Assembly (NCBI GenBank): GCA_041748655.1
Contig: JBGTCV010000015.1
Span: 1 to 64,000 of the forward strand
From: Leptofilum sp041748655
GTDB lineage: Bacteria; Chloroflexota; Anaerolineae; Promineifilales; Promineifilaceae
Direction: 5' to 3'
DNA length: 64,000 nucleotides
Position numbers and translations under genes: made by a program. Shown piece after piece: positions 57,245 to 64,000 of the stretch. The notes below the pieces were generated by a model that made no database searches, had not been told where the DNA came from, and saw only the letters and a list, made by a program, of their open reading frames with translations. Each line of letters begins with the position of its first letter. Within the stretch, counting starts at the first letter, position 1.

Positions 57245-57700
57245 CTAGCTCTCACGCGAAAAAACGGCCTCGACGGCCAGCGTATCCTCGCCAGCTGGGG
57301 TAATGTTGTACATGATGAGCCGGAATTGGTCGGCGGATTGTGGCTGGAGGGTGATGCGCCAACCCCAGTCAGGGCCAGGTGGGGCGGCGTAGCTGCCCTG
57401 TACGGAAACGGCATCTGCGGCGGCGGTTCCGGTGCATTGCATCATTTTGTCGTGCATGTGCCAGGAATCGACCCAGGCGGCGCTGAGTTGTTCCTGGCTT
57501 TGGCCTAGCAGCAGGACGCCATCTTGCGGCTGACCGTCTTCGGCCCAGGTGTAGTGTAGGTTAAAAAACTTTCCCTGAGCGACTGGTTGGCAAACGGCCG
57601 TTGCCATCGATTCTCTAGCCGGTTCATTGGGATCAAGCCAGAGGTGGTTGGTGCCCTGCCACCGACCGGTAAGTTCAGCTAATACTGTAGGAATTGCCAT
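57245..57700 (-). CDS. DUF1579 family protein
   Basis: 151 residues. The pattern LAELTGRWQGTNHLWLDPNEPARESMATAV ... FFNLHYTWAEDGQPQDGVLLLGQ ... AAWVDSWHMHDKMMQCTG ... GSYAAPPGPDWGWRITL matches DUF1579, a calycin-like beta-barrel of unknown function. No signal peptide. Ribosome site AAAGGAGAAGG before the ATG. The gene is isolated, about 250 nt from any neighbour. Confidence 0.8.
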   Translation of the reverse strand: MAIPTVLAELTGRWQGTNHLWLDPNEPARESMATAVCQPVAQGKFFNLHYTWAEDGQPQDGVLLLGQSQEQLSAAWVDSWHMHDKMMQCTGTAAADAVSVQGSYAAPPGPDWGWRITLQPQSADQFRLIMYNITPAGEDTLAVEAVFSRES

Positions 57701-58086
57701 CGTTCCTTCTCCTTTCTATCTTTTGAGCGCAGGTTGGTCAAATGGGTTTGTGTCGTTTTGTCCATTACATACTCCTTATATTCTGCTGCAAATTTGGCCC
57801 CTTGATATTTTAGAACAAATGTGCTTAAATTCAAAATATCTTGATAGCAGTTACCATCATACACTAACCCAAACGCAAATCACCTGATGAACAAGCCCGA
57901 TGTCTTGAGGCCGGGAAACTTGGCATCTTCAGAGATCAAAATTCGTTGATCCGTCAACTGTTCAAAGGGACAGTTTGTCCCTGAACGCTTGAGCAGTTTA
58001 AAACCAGTCTTATTGTCTAATGGAGAAGCATTTCTTTCGGGCTAAACTTATCCACGTGAGAGTATCCACATTGTTAGGAGAAAATT
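57701..58086. other. Intergenic stretch, no gene seen
   Basis: The only open frames (for example 57679-57864 on the minus strand) lack ribosome sites and protein-like composition. A+T-rich, so it probably carries promoters for the two divergent genes. A short inverted repeat is possible around 57960-58000 (AACTGTTCAAAGGGACAGTTTGTCCC), but it is weak. Confidence 0.4.
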
Positions 58087-59481
58087 ATGACAAAAAAGAA
58101 CCATTTAAACCCGTTAGAAAGCAATACGGCCACCATTTCTCAGTTCCGTGCCGCCTTGAATGGCCGGGTGATTAAGCCAGGGGACGCCGAATATGACAGG
58201 GCACGCACCGTCTTCTATGGGGGGATCGATCGCCGGCCATCAGTCATTGTCCGGGCAGCAGATGCGGCCGATGTAGCCTGCGTGGTCATGTACGCGCGTG
58301 AGATGGGGCTGGAGCTGGCTATCCGCAGTGGTGGCCACTCTCTCGCCGGTCACAGCGTTTCCGATGGCGGGATCGTGCTCGATCTTTCAGAGATGCGGGC
58401 GCTGGATATTGATGTGGAACAGCGCACCGCCTGGGCCCAGGCAGGATTGACCGCAGGTGAATACACCACGGCAGCAGGCGTTCATGGTTTGGCGACCGGG
58501 TTTGGCGATGCTGGCTCGGTCGGGATCGGTGGCATTACCCTCAGCGGCGGCGTCGGATTCCTTGTGCGCAAGTACGGTCTTACCATTGATGATCTACTGG
58601 CTGCCGAGATTGTGACCGCAGATGGCCAGCTTCGCCACGTCGATGCCAAAACGCACCCGGATTTGTTTTGGGCCATTCGCGGCGGCGGTGGCAACTTCGG
58701 TGTTGTTACCCGGTTCCAGTACCGGCTGCACGAGGTTGACAGGGTTGTTGGTGGCATGTTAATCCTTCCGGCCACGCCCGAGGTCATTACCGCGTTTATC
58801 GCCGAGGCAGAGGCTGCACCGGAGGAGCTGTCGATTATTGCCAATGTCATGACGGCACCGCCTTTGCCGTTTCTGCCTGCCGAGCATCACGGCCAACTTG
58901 TTTTCCTGATTATGCCCGTCTACGCCGGTGAGATTGAGGCTGGGGAGCAGGCCATCGCGCCTTTCCGGGCGCTTGCTACGCCCATTGTTGATATGATACG
59001 GCCGTTGCCCTATCCAGAGATCTACCCACCAGAGGAGGATTATCATCCTGTGGCCGCCGGACGTACCCTGTTTGTGGACACCATTGATCATCAGGTGGCG
59101 GAGACAATTATTGATTACTTACGGGCTTCGACCGCATTAATGCGAGTGACACAACTGCGGGTGCTGGGCGGGGCGATGGCCCGCGTGCCCGTCGAGGCCA
59201 CGGCGTTTGCCCACCGGCGGCGGCGAATCATGGTCAATGTGGCTGCGCTCTATGAACACCCCGAAGAGGCTGTGCAGCACGAAGCCTGGGTCACGGACTT
59301 TGCGGCGGCGTTAGACCAGGGTAGTTCTGGGGCATACGCTGGTTTCCTCGGCGACGAGGGCGCGGCGCGGGTCCGTGAGGCCTATCCAGGGCCGACCTGG
59401 GAGCGGCTGGCGGCGATTAAACGTTGTTATGATCCAAGCAATCTCTTCCGGCTTAACCAGAACATCCCGCCGACGGATTAA
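58087..59481 (+). CDS. FAD-linked oxidase, berberine-bridge-enzyme type
   Basis: 464 residues. FAD_binding_4 domain: RPSVIVRAADAADVACVVMYAREMGLELAIRSGGHSLAGHSVSDGGIVLDLSEMRALDIDVE, where the His in SGGHSLAGHS is the expected covalent FAD site. A second FAD-contacting block is GFGDAGSVGIGGITLSGGVGFLVRKYGLTIDDLLAAEIVTADGQ. The BBE domain closes with YDPSNLFRLNQNIPP. No Cys is visible at the usual second covalent link (a Cys near HGLATG is absent), so FAD is probably held by His alone. It oxidises an alcohol, sugar or amine; the exact substrate is unknown. AGGAG ribosome site. It leads the VOC gene by 36 nt. Confidence 0.88.
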   Translation: MTKKNHLNPLESNTATISQFRAALNGRVIKPGDAEYDRARTVFYGGIDRRPSVIVRAADAADVACVVMYAREMGLELAIRSGGHSLAGHSVSDGGIVLDLSEMRALDIDVEQRTAWAQAGLTAGEYTTAAGVHGLATGFGDAGSVGIGGITLSGGVGFLVRKYGLTIDDLLAAEIVTADGQLRHVDAKTHPDLFWAIRGGGGNFGVVTRFQYRLHEVDRVVGGMLILPATPEVITAFIAEAEAAPEELSIIANVMTAPPLPFLPAEHHGQLVFLIMPVYAGEIEAGEQAIAPFRALATPIVDMIRPLPYPEIYPPEEDYHPVAAGRTLFVDTIDHQVAETIIDYLRASTALMRVTQLRVLGGAMARVPVEATAFAHRRRRIMVNVAALYEHPEEAVQHEAWVTDFAAALDQGSSGAYAGFLGDEGAARVREAYPGPTWERLAAIKRCYDPSNLFRLNQNIPPTD

Positions 59482-59517
59482 CGCTGAAGAGCCTTATCAA
59501 GACAAAGGAGACACCAA

Positions 59518-59898
59518 ATGAACACAGTGAGTGTGCGTTATATAGTTGACGATGTTGATGAAGCAATTGCGTTTTACACCAGGCACCTCGACTTTCGGCT
59601 TGACATTCACCCCGCACCGGGATTTGCCCGCCTGTCGCGTGGCAATCTGCGTTTGCTGCTGAATGCGCCGGGTGCCGGGGGTGCCGGACAATCTATGCCA
59701 GATGGGCGTACACCGGCCCCCGGCGGCTGGAATCGCATCCAGATCGAAGTTGAGGACATCGCGGCGAAAGTTGAGGCCCTGCGGCAGGCGGGGGCGCAGT
59801 TTCGCAACGACATTGTCATTGGCAACGGCGGCAAGCAGATCCTTTTGGACGATCCCGCAGGCAACTGCGTCGAGCTATTTGAGCCGCCACAAAACTAA
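59518..59898 (+). CDS. VOC-family protein (glyoxalase/bleomycin-resistance fold)
   Basis: 126 residues. VOC fold: VSVRYIVDDVDEAIAFYTRHLDFRLDIHPAPGFARLSRGNLRLLLNAP ... WNRIQIEVEDIAAKVEALRQAGAQFRNDIVIGNGGKQILLDDPAGNCVELFEPP. The metal-binding residues of lyases are in part present (Glu in VELFEP). Possibly an isomerase, dioxygenase or binding protein. Ribosome site AAAGGAG. Same direction as the FAD oxidase, so the two may form an operon. Confidence 0.88.
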   Translation: MNTVSVRYIVDDVDEAIAFYTRHLDFRLDIHPAPGFARLSRGNLRLLLNAPGAGGAGQSMPDGRTPAPGGWNRIQIEVEDIAAKVEALRQAGAQFRNDIVIGNGGKQILLDDPAGNCVELFEPPQN

Positions 59899-59920
59899 GG
59901 GTTCGCGCATAAACAAGCTT

Positions 59921-59964
59921 GTAGTGGCGGCTTTAGCCGCCCAGACCGCTAAAGCGGTTACTAC
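59921..59964. repeat. GTAGTGGCGGCTTTAG inverted repeat
   Basis: GTAGT(GG)CGGCTTTAG (59921-59935) pairs with CTAAAGCGGTTACTAC (to 59964) around CCGCCCAGACCG. A GC-rich repeat between two convergent genes, with no T run on either side. Confidence 0.65.
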
Positions 59965-60030
59965 GAACGAAAGTCCAAAGTTAATTTTAGACGCACCCTA
60001 AGTATCATTCATCATTGACGAGTTGGCGTG

Positions 60031-60056
60031 TTGGTCGATTTTGCAAAATCGACCAA
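60031..60056. repeat. 26-bp perfect palindrome between convergent genes
   Basis: TTGGTCGATTTT-GC-AAAATCGACCAA, a perfect palindrome just beyond the stop codon of the permease gene (60064). It could form a strong stem for transcripts from both sides; the T run is part of the stem. Confidence 0.7.
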
Positions 60057-60063
60057 CAAACTG

Positions 60064-60906
60064 TTAGTGGTTGAGACGGCCGTATTTCCACACCGAAAGC
60101 GGGAAAAAAATGACGGTGAGAAGCACCGGCCAGATGATCGCCAGCAGCCAGGCATTCTCAGAGGCCCAGGAACTGCCCTGCCAGCCGGGATTCATGAAAA
60201 GTTCCCGGCTGGCCGAGGCGGTTGCTGAGAGCGGGTTCCACCGGGCAATCACGCCCAACCAGGATGGCATTGTGGCGGGGTCTACAAAAACGTTCGAGAG
60301 AAAGCTAAACGGCCAGACCAGAATTTGCACCGATACCACCGATTCCGGCCCTTTGGCCATTAGCCCCAGGAAAATACCAACCCAAAGCAGAGAAAAACGC
60401 AAAAGTAAAAGCAGCCCAACCGCAGCCAGCGCAGCACTCAAGCCACCATGCCAGCGCCATCCTAACAGCAGTCCGGCACCAATCATCACGGCTAATCCCA
60501 CAGCTGAGTTGAGCATATCAGCAAAGCAACGGCCGAATACAACGGCCGACGCGCTCATTGGCAGCGACCGGAACCGGTCGGTTACCCCCCTGGAGGCGTC
60601 GGTGGTGACGGCAATCATCGTGGTCTCCAGGCCAAAAAGCATCGTCATGGCAAACATGCCGGGCATCAAAAACTCAAAATAATCGCCGCCCGCCGGTACG
60701 CTGATGGCTCCGCCAAAAAGCAGCCCAAACATGAGCACGATCATAACCGGGAAAACCCAGCCCAGAATCACAGCCCCCGGTTGGCGCTGCCAGTGCTGCA
60801 AATCCCTGCGGGTGATGGTCCAGGCATCGGCCACAGCCCAACCTAAACGTGACAAGAGGGAGTTCGATTCCGTAGTAGATGGTGCGGAGTGAATTGTACT
60901 GCTCAT
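60064..60906 (-). CDS. ABC-2 type permease (DrrB-like)
   Basis: 280 residues with six hydrophobic segments. ABC-2 membrane fold as in DrrB: ITRRDLQHWQRQPGAVILGWVFPVMIVLMFGLLFGGAI, FLMPGMFAMTMLFGLETTMIAVTTDASRGVTDRFRSLPMSASAVVFGRCFADML (the typical ABC-2 signature), and VSVQILVWPFSFLSNVFVDPATMPSWLGVIARWNPLSA. It overlaps the ATPase gene by 4 nt (ATGA). Together they likely export a hydrophobic drug or lipid. The TetR gene next door probably controls them. Confidence 0.88.
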   Translation of the reverse strand: MSSTIHSAPSTTESNSLLSRLGWAVADAWTITRRDLQHWQRQPGAVILGWVFPVMIVLMFGLLFGGAISVPAGGDYFEFLMPGMFAMTMLFGLETTMIAVTTDASRGVTDRFRSLPMSASAVVFGRCFADMLNSAVGLAVMIGAGLLLGWRWHGGLSAALAAVGLLLLLRFSLLWVGIFLGLMAKGPESVVSVQILVWPFSFLSNVFVDPATMPSWLGVIARWNPLSATASASRELFMNPGWQGSSWASENAWLLAIIWPVLLTVIFFPLSVWKYGRLNH

Positions 60907-61892
60907 GCTGTTACCTCCAGGGAATGTTCTACTTTTGCCGGACCAGTGAGGTGCAGGAAGACCTCATCGAGAGTAGGCCGGCGAAGTGAAATGTCTTGCG
61001 GCTCGATCCCCGCCTCTGAAAGTGCTGCGGCTACAGTGACCAGCGCTTTTGTCCGCTCCGTAACGGCTAAACTGATCCGGTTAACCTGCGCATCTAGGTG
61101 GATGTCGCCAGAGGCGACCGGCTGCACAATTTGTGCGACGATACCGGGATCAGTTCCAGGGCTTAAAACGATGTCCAGCCAATCTCCCCCCAGGGTAGAT
61201 TTAAGCTGATCCGGCGTGCCCTCGGCAATGACCCGCCCCGCTTTTAACATGGCGATGTGATCGGCCAGCTGGTCGGCCTCTTCAAGATATTGGGTTGTCA
61301 GCAGCACCGTCGTACCATCGGCAGCCCGCTGGCGAATGGCGGCCCACACCTCCCGCCGCCCGGCCGGGTCCAGTCCGGTGGTGGGTTCATCCACAAACAG
61401 AACCGGCGGTGAAACAATCAGACTTACGGCTAAATCCAGGCGGCGGCGCATTCCGCCGGAAAACTTACTGACCGGAATCCTGGCCGCTTCCGTCAGGGAG
61501 AACTGTTCCAGCAGCTCGTCGGCCCGCTGCTGCGCCTGGCGGCGGGAGAGGTGGTTGAGCTGGCCAAACATCACCAGGTTTTGCCGCCCGGTCAAAATCT
61601 CATCAATCGCTGCATATTGCCCCACCAGCCCAATGTGCTGGCGCACCTGCCGGGCCTGCGTGGTGACATCGAATCCGGCTACGCTTGCCTGGCCTGCATC
61701 GAGATCAAGCAGGGTAGAAAGGATTTTTATTGCCGTCGTTTTGCCCGCCCCATTGGGACCAAGCAGCCCACAAACCGAGCCGGGCCGCACCTCCAGATCA
61801 AATCCGTTAAGTCCGGCTCCGTCTATTCCACCGGCATAATGTTTATGCACCGCACGGGCCACAATTGCGAGTTCGGTTCTTTGCATTTTCAT
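60903..61892 (-). CDS. ABC transporter ATPase (DrrA-like)
   Basis: 329 residues. Walker A GPNGAGKTT (45-53), signature FSGGMRRRLDLAVSLIVSPPVLFVDEPTTGLDP (signature and Walker B), H-loop TTQYLEEADQLADHIAMLKAG. The C-terminal extension LDIVLSPGTDPGIVAQIVQP... is typical of DrrA-type exporters. It forms an operon with the permease (4-nt overlap) and is divergent from the TetR gene. A start two codons later is also possible. Confidence 0.9.
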   Translation of the reverse strand: MKMQRTELAIVARAVHKHYAGGIDGAGLNGFDLEVRPGSVCGLLGPNGAGKTTAIKILSTLLDLDAGQASVAGFDVTTQARQVRQHIGLVGQYAAIDEILTGRQNLVMFGQLNHLSRRQAQQRADELLEQFSLTEAARIPVSKFSGGMRRRLDLAVSLIVSPPVLFVDEPTTGLDPAGRREVWAAIRQRAADGTTVLLTTQYLEEADQLADHIAMLKAGRVIAEGTPDQLKSTLGGDWLDIVLSPGTDPGIVAQIVQPVASGDIHLDAQVNRISLAVTERTKALVTVAAALSEAGIEPQDISLRRPTLDEVFLHLTGPAKVEHSLEVTA

Positions 61893-61941
61893 CCTCTCCT
61901 TGCATCAGGCATTATGATTATTTCTGCTCTCCGTACATAAT

Positions 61942-61958
61942 ACCGTACATTGTACGGT
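61942..61958. promoter_or_regulatory. Palindromic operator between drrA-like and tetR-like genes
   Basis: Perfect 17-bp palindrome ACCGTACATTGTACGGT, with an extra half-site CCGTACA at 61931-61937. It lies in the 121-nt gap of a divergent ABC/TetR pair, the usual place for a TetR-family operator. A second, looser inverted repeat TTGTTTACAATTGCTGTCAACAA (about 61977-61999) overlaps the approach to the TetR start. Confidence 0.7.
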
Positions 61959-62013
61959 TTGCGATAAGTATATATTTGTTTACAATTGCTGTCAACAAAT
62001 TGGAGAGTATTTT

Positions 62014-62784
62014 GTGACCTCAAACAAACGTTCTTCCCCCGATCCGGCCCGTAGCCTGATGCTGCTTTGGAGTTCCCAAACCAATGCGGGACGTTCGGGC
62101 CTTACTCTGAAAGCCATCGTAACGGCCGCAATCACCATTGTGGACGCCAGTGGTCTGGACGCCCTTTCGATGCGGCGGGTAGCTGAAGAATTGGGCGTAG
62201 GCACGATGTCCCTTTATACCTACGTACCGGGCAAGGGCGAACTGATCGATCTCATGATCGATGCCGTTTACGGTGAGCTGTACGAAAGTGTCGAGGAACC
62301 TGCCCAGCAGCCGGGGGGTTGGCGCGATGCGCTGCAATTTATTGCCCAGCGTAATTGGAAAATCTATCGTGAGCATCCCTGGATGCTGCAAGTTACAGAC
62401 GGGCGTCCGGTGCTCGGTCCGCACGCCTCGCTTAAATATGAAGCCGAACTTCGCCCGCTGGACAAGTTGGGGTTAAGTGACGTGGAGATGGACGCCACGC
62501 TGGCACTCATCTTGAGCCATGTGGAAGGGTGCGCCCGCGCCCAGACCGCTCGCGAGCGCACCCTACAAGACACCGGCATGACCGATGCCGAGTGGTGGGT
62601 GATTCACGCCCCCCTGATGGACAAAATCATTGACCCGACTCTTTTCCCGGTGGCCACCCGCGTGGGAACGGCCGCTGGAGAGGCATACGAGGGTGCGTCC
62701 AATCCAGAATATGCGTTTACTTTTGGGATCGGCCGTATTCTGGCCGGAATTGCTGATCTTATTGCCAGCAAAAACAATACATAG
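62014..62784 (+). CDS. TetR/AcrR-family transcriptional regulator
   Basis: 256 residues from a GTG at 62014 (GGAGAG ahead). The N-terminal HTH lies at about 33-80: LKAIVTAAITIVDASGLDALSMRRVAEELGVGTMSLYTYVPGKGELIDLMIDAVYGELY; the C-terminal ligand domain is of the TetR_C_33-like kind. It probably represses the divergent ABC exporter and itself through the palindrome at 61942-61958, and is released by the exported compound. Confidence 0.88.
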   Translation: MTSNKRSSPDPARSLMLLWSSQTNAGRSGLTLKAIVTAAITIVDASGLDALSMRRVAEELGVGTMSLYTYVPGKGELIDLMIDAVYGELYESVEEPAQQPGGWRDALQFIAQRNWKIYREHPWMLQVTDGRPVLGPHASLKYEAELRPLDKLGLSDVEMDATLALILSHVEGCARAQTARERTLQDTGMTDAEWWVIHAPLMDKIIDPTLFPVATRVGTAAGEAYEGASNPEYAFTFGIGRILAGIADLIASKNNT

Positions 62785-62796
62785 CCTGCCGGGCTT

Positions 62797-63507
62797 TTAG
62801 CCAGTTTCCGAAAGAAGTTCGGCTGTCCGGGCTAATTCCTCAGCCAGACTTTCTCGTTCATGCTCAGACAATTCCAGGGCTTCGGCAGCAGCCAACGACG
62901 TGTGGGCTAGCGCTTTGTTTTTCAGGCGTATGGCGAGTTCGGCACGATAGAGATAGGCCCTGGCACGATCCAACGCTGGGGCGTCAGGAAATTTCTTCAA
63001 GCCGTTCTCGATGGTTTTCAGAGCTAAAGCCTCGTCGCCACGAGCATCTCCTAACCGTGCAGCCACATTCACAAATCCGGCCAAACCGGTTGCCTCGTCG
63101 CCTTCTTCTTGTGGCTCTGTATCACCAGATTTCGAGATTCGCAGCCAGTTTCCGCCAACATCGACCACGCTAAAGCCGTACACGGTGCCAAACTTTTTTC
63201 GCGGTCGCAGGATGCGGGGGATGCCAGCTACCGGCAGTTTTTTGTAAGCGGCCCGCAGCCCTGCCGCAAAATCGCGATAAAGCGCATCGGGGTCTGGCAC
63301 CACAACAATGACACTCCCGTAAGATGCTGCCGGGTCAAAATCTGGCATGCCAAACAGGTGAATGTGCCAATCCTGGCGTTGCACAACGGCGGCTGGATTC
63401 GGACGCAGCTGGCGATATGTTCGGGTAAAACCGAGCGCTTCGTAGAAGGCGATGGCCTCATCAAGATCGCGACATGGTAGAAGGGGATAAGTACGTTCGT
63501 TTGCCAT
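62797..63507 (-). CDS. VOC-family protein with a helical repeat tail
   Basis: 236 residues. Residues 1-125 are a VOC domain (TYPLLPCRDLDEAIAFYEALGFTRTYRQLRPNPAAVVQRQDWHIHLFGMPDF). Residues 140-236 are a helical tail (AGFVNVAARLGDARGDEALALKTIENGLKKFPDAPALDRARAYLYRAELAIRLKNKALAHTSLAAAEALELSEHERESLAEELARTAELL) that resembles TPR-like helices. The combination is not the ordinary single-domain bleomycin-resistance protein. Function unknown; it is convergent with the TetR gene. Confidence 0.8.
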   Translation of the reverse strand: MANERTYPLLPCRDLDEAIAFYEALGFTRTYRQLRPNPAAVVQRQDWHIHLFGMPDFDPAASYGSVIVVVPDPDALYRDFAAGLRAAYKKLPVAGIPRILRPRKKFGTVYGFSVVDVGGNWLRISKSGDTEPQEEGDEATGLAGFVNVAARLGDARGDEALALKTIENGLKKFPDAPALDRARAYLYRAELAIRLKNKALAHTSLAAAEALELSEHERESLAEELARTAELLSETG

Positions 63508-63550
63508 TTCTTAAATCTCCGTTTTGCTGTTTTTGTTCACGAGCTTTTCT

Positions 63551-63886
63551 TTAGCTGAGAACTTCGATAGTAAATCCGCCCGGTGCCTCCACGTAAAACG
63601 TCCAGGCATGGTGTCGTTCGGGTAGAGGCGCATCATAACCGTCTTCGCGCAAGCGTTGATTGATCTCATTCACCTTTTCTTCAGTGGGTTGGCCAAAGCC
63701 AATGTGAAAGGTGCCAGGGTAGTTCACCTCTTTGGCTTTCATCAGGCTCAGAATGAGGCCGTCGTCATCAAAAAGAAAGGCCATGCCTTTGTTGCCGCCT
63801 TGGTGCTTCATGCCAAAGTATTTTTCCAGGAAGGTGGCTGCGGCCGTTACGTCGGTGACCGTGAGATTGATATGATTTAGCTTCAT
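63551..63886 (-). CDS. VOC-family protein
   Basis: 111 residues from the ATG at 63886 (GGAGG 9 nt ahead; a longer frame reaches 63979). VOC fold: MKLNHINLTVTDVTAAATFLEKYFGMK ... KGMAFLFDDDGLILSLMKAKEV ... PGTFHIGFGQPTEEKVNEINQRLREDGYDAPLPERHHAWTFYVEAPGGFTIEVLS, with the His and Glu positions of metal-binding glyoxalase-type proteins. Small soluble. It follows the previous VOC gene on the same strand; the two may be an operon reading leftward. Confidence 0.9.
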   Translation of the reverse strand: MKLNHINLTVTDVTAAATFLEKYFGMKHQGGNKGMAFLFDDDGLILSLMKAKEVNYPGTFHIGFGQPTEEKVNEINQRLREDGYDAPLPERHHAWTFYVEAPGGFTIEVLS

Positions 63887-64000
63887 GCGTAAAAACCTCC
63901 ATAGCTTTTGTGTAAAAGCGGGAAAGCGTTGAAAACAAGAAAGCCTGACTCGCCCGCTTTTGCTTAAGTAATCGGCCAAATTGCTTCAGTTTTTCTGCAA

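Larger units (their letters stand above)
275..60083. repeat. ACGGCCGT, a highly iterated palindrome
   Basis: The self-complementary octamer ACGGCCGT, often as AACGGCCGTT, appears about 85 times by eye between 275 and 60083. It lies in coding DNA in all three frames (written as T-A-V, N-G-R or R-P-L/F), and also between genes. At about 56% G+C one or two copies would be expected by chance. The first copy is at 275-282, the last I counted at 60076-60083. Confidence 0.85.

Noticed and set aside
57679..57864. 61-residue minus-strand ORF overlapping the DUF1579 start
   Set aside because: No ribosome site, overlaps the start of a convincing gene, and the sequence does not look like a known protein.

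Overview
The window looks like a chromosomal stretch of a mesophilic Chloroflexota bacterium, probably of the Anaerolineae/Ardenticatenia kind. The clues are a large alpha-2-macroglobulin-like lipoprotein, a membrane-anchored SH3b plus NBR1-type Ig plus SdrD_B-like protein, a DUF7662-HTH fusion, many hairpin-forming short-period tandem repeats between genes, and an extremely over-represented palindrome, ACGGCCGT (about 85 copies counted by eye, in all reading frames and between genes). TGA is an ordinary stop codon here. Taxonomy is an inference from gene content, not from a marker gene.

Layout. 0-1.1 kb: a small coiled-coil protein and a DUF7662-HTH regulator. 1.2-25.9 kb: a long + strand cluster for polyamine and agmatine uptake and breakdown. 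It holds an Lrp/AsnC regulator, potABCD, an aldehyde dehydrogenase, a flavin amine oxidase, three class-III aminotransferases, a GcvT-like enzyme, a PYROXD2-like oxidoreductase, N-carbamoylputrescine amidase (aguB), agmatine deiminase (aguA), two paralogous GNAT proteins, a C45-type Ntn-hydrolase and an amidase. Between 6.4 and 21.7 kb almost every junction carries a hairpin made of GTGAAAA-type heptamers. Two insertions, a frameshifted hypothetical gene and a four-helix-bundle gene, sit between the two arms of such a hairpin. 25.9-26.3 kb: rnpB. 26.4-36.1 kb: mixed housekeeping and envelope genes (LMW phosphatase, geranylgeranyl-reductase family protein, solo receiver protein, cold shock protein, phosphofructokinase, two surface proteins, tRNA-Ser(CGA), tadA). 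36.5-42.6 kb: a 2,032-residue alpha-2-macroglobulin-like lipoprotein that has lost its thioester motif. 42.8-50.5 kb: a hydrolase/cNMP fusion, a CBS protein, a phosphatase, a radical SAM protein with a possible selenocysteine tail, an MFS carrier, a VKOR and a vapC remnant. 50.5-57.7 kb: OsmC, a glk-pgl operon, a sigma/anti-sigma pair, a mycoredoxin-like protein, a Trp-rich small peptide next to a polyprenyl-synthetase family enzyme, and an OmpR-type regulator. 58-64 kb: a berberine-bridge-type FAD enzyme, VOC proteins, and a DrrAB-like ABC exporter divergent from a TetR regulator with a palindromic operator between them.

How the genes work together: PotABCD imports polyamines; AguA and AguB turn agmatine into putrescine; the aminotransferases, the amine oxidase and the aldehyde dehydrogenase can carry putrescine through 4-aminobutyraldehyde and GABA to succinate. 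The Lrp-type regulator at the head of the cluster is the obvious local controller.

Most interesting: (1) in-frame UGA-UGA-Ala-Glu-Pro plus a SECIS-like hairpin after the radical SAM gene; (2) a ComX/ComQ-like pairing of a 57-residue peptide ending WGWYWDW with a prenyl-synthase-family enzyme; (3) the highly iterated palindrome; (4) repeat arms bracketing whole genes and supplying stop codons; (5) six genes with a TANAAT box 6-7 nt before the start codon, which points to leaderless mRNAs.
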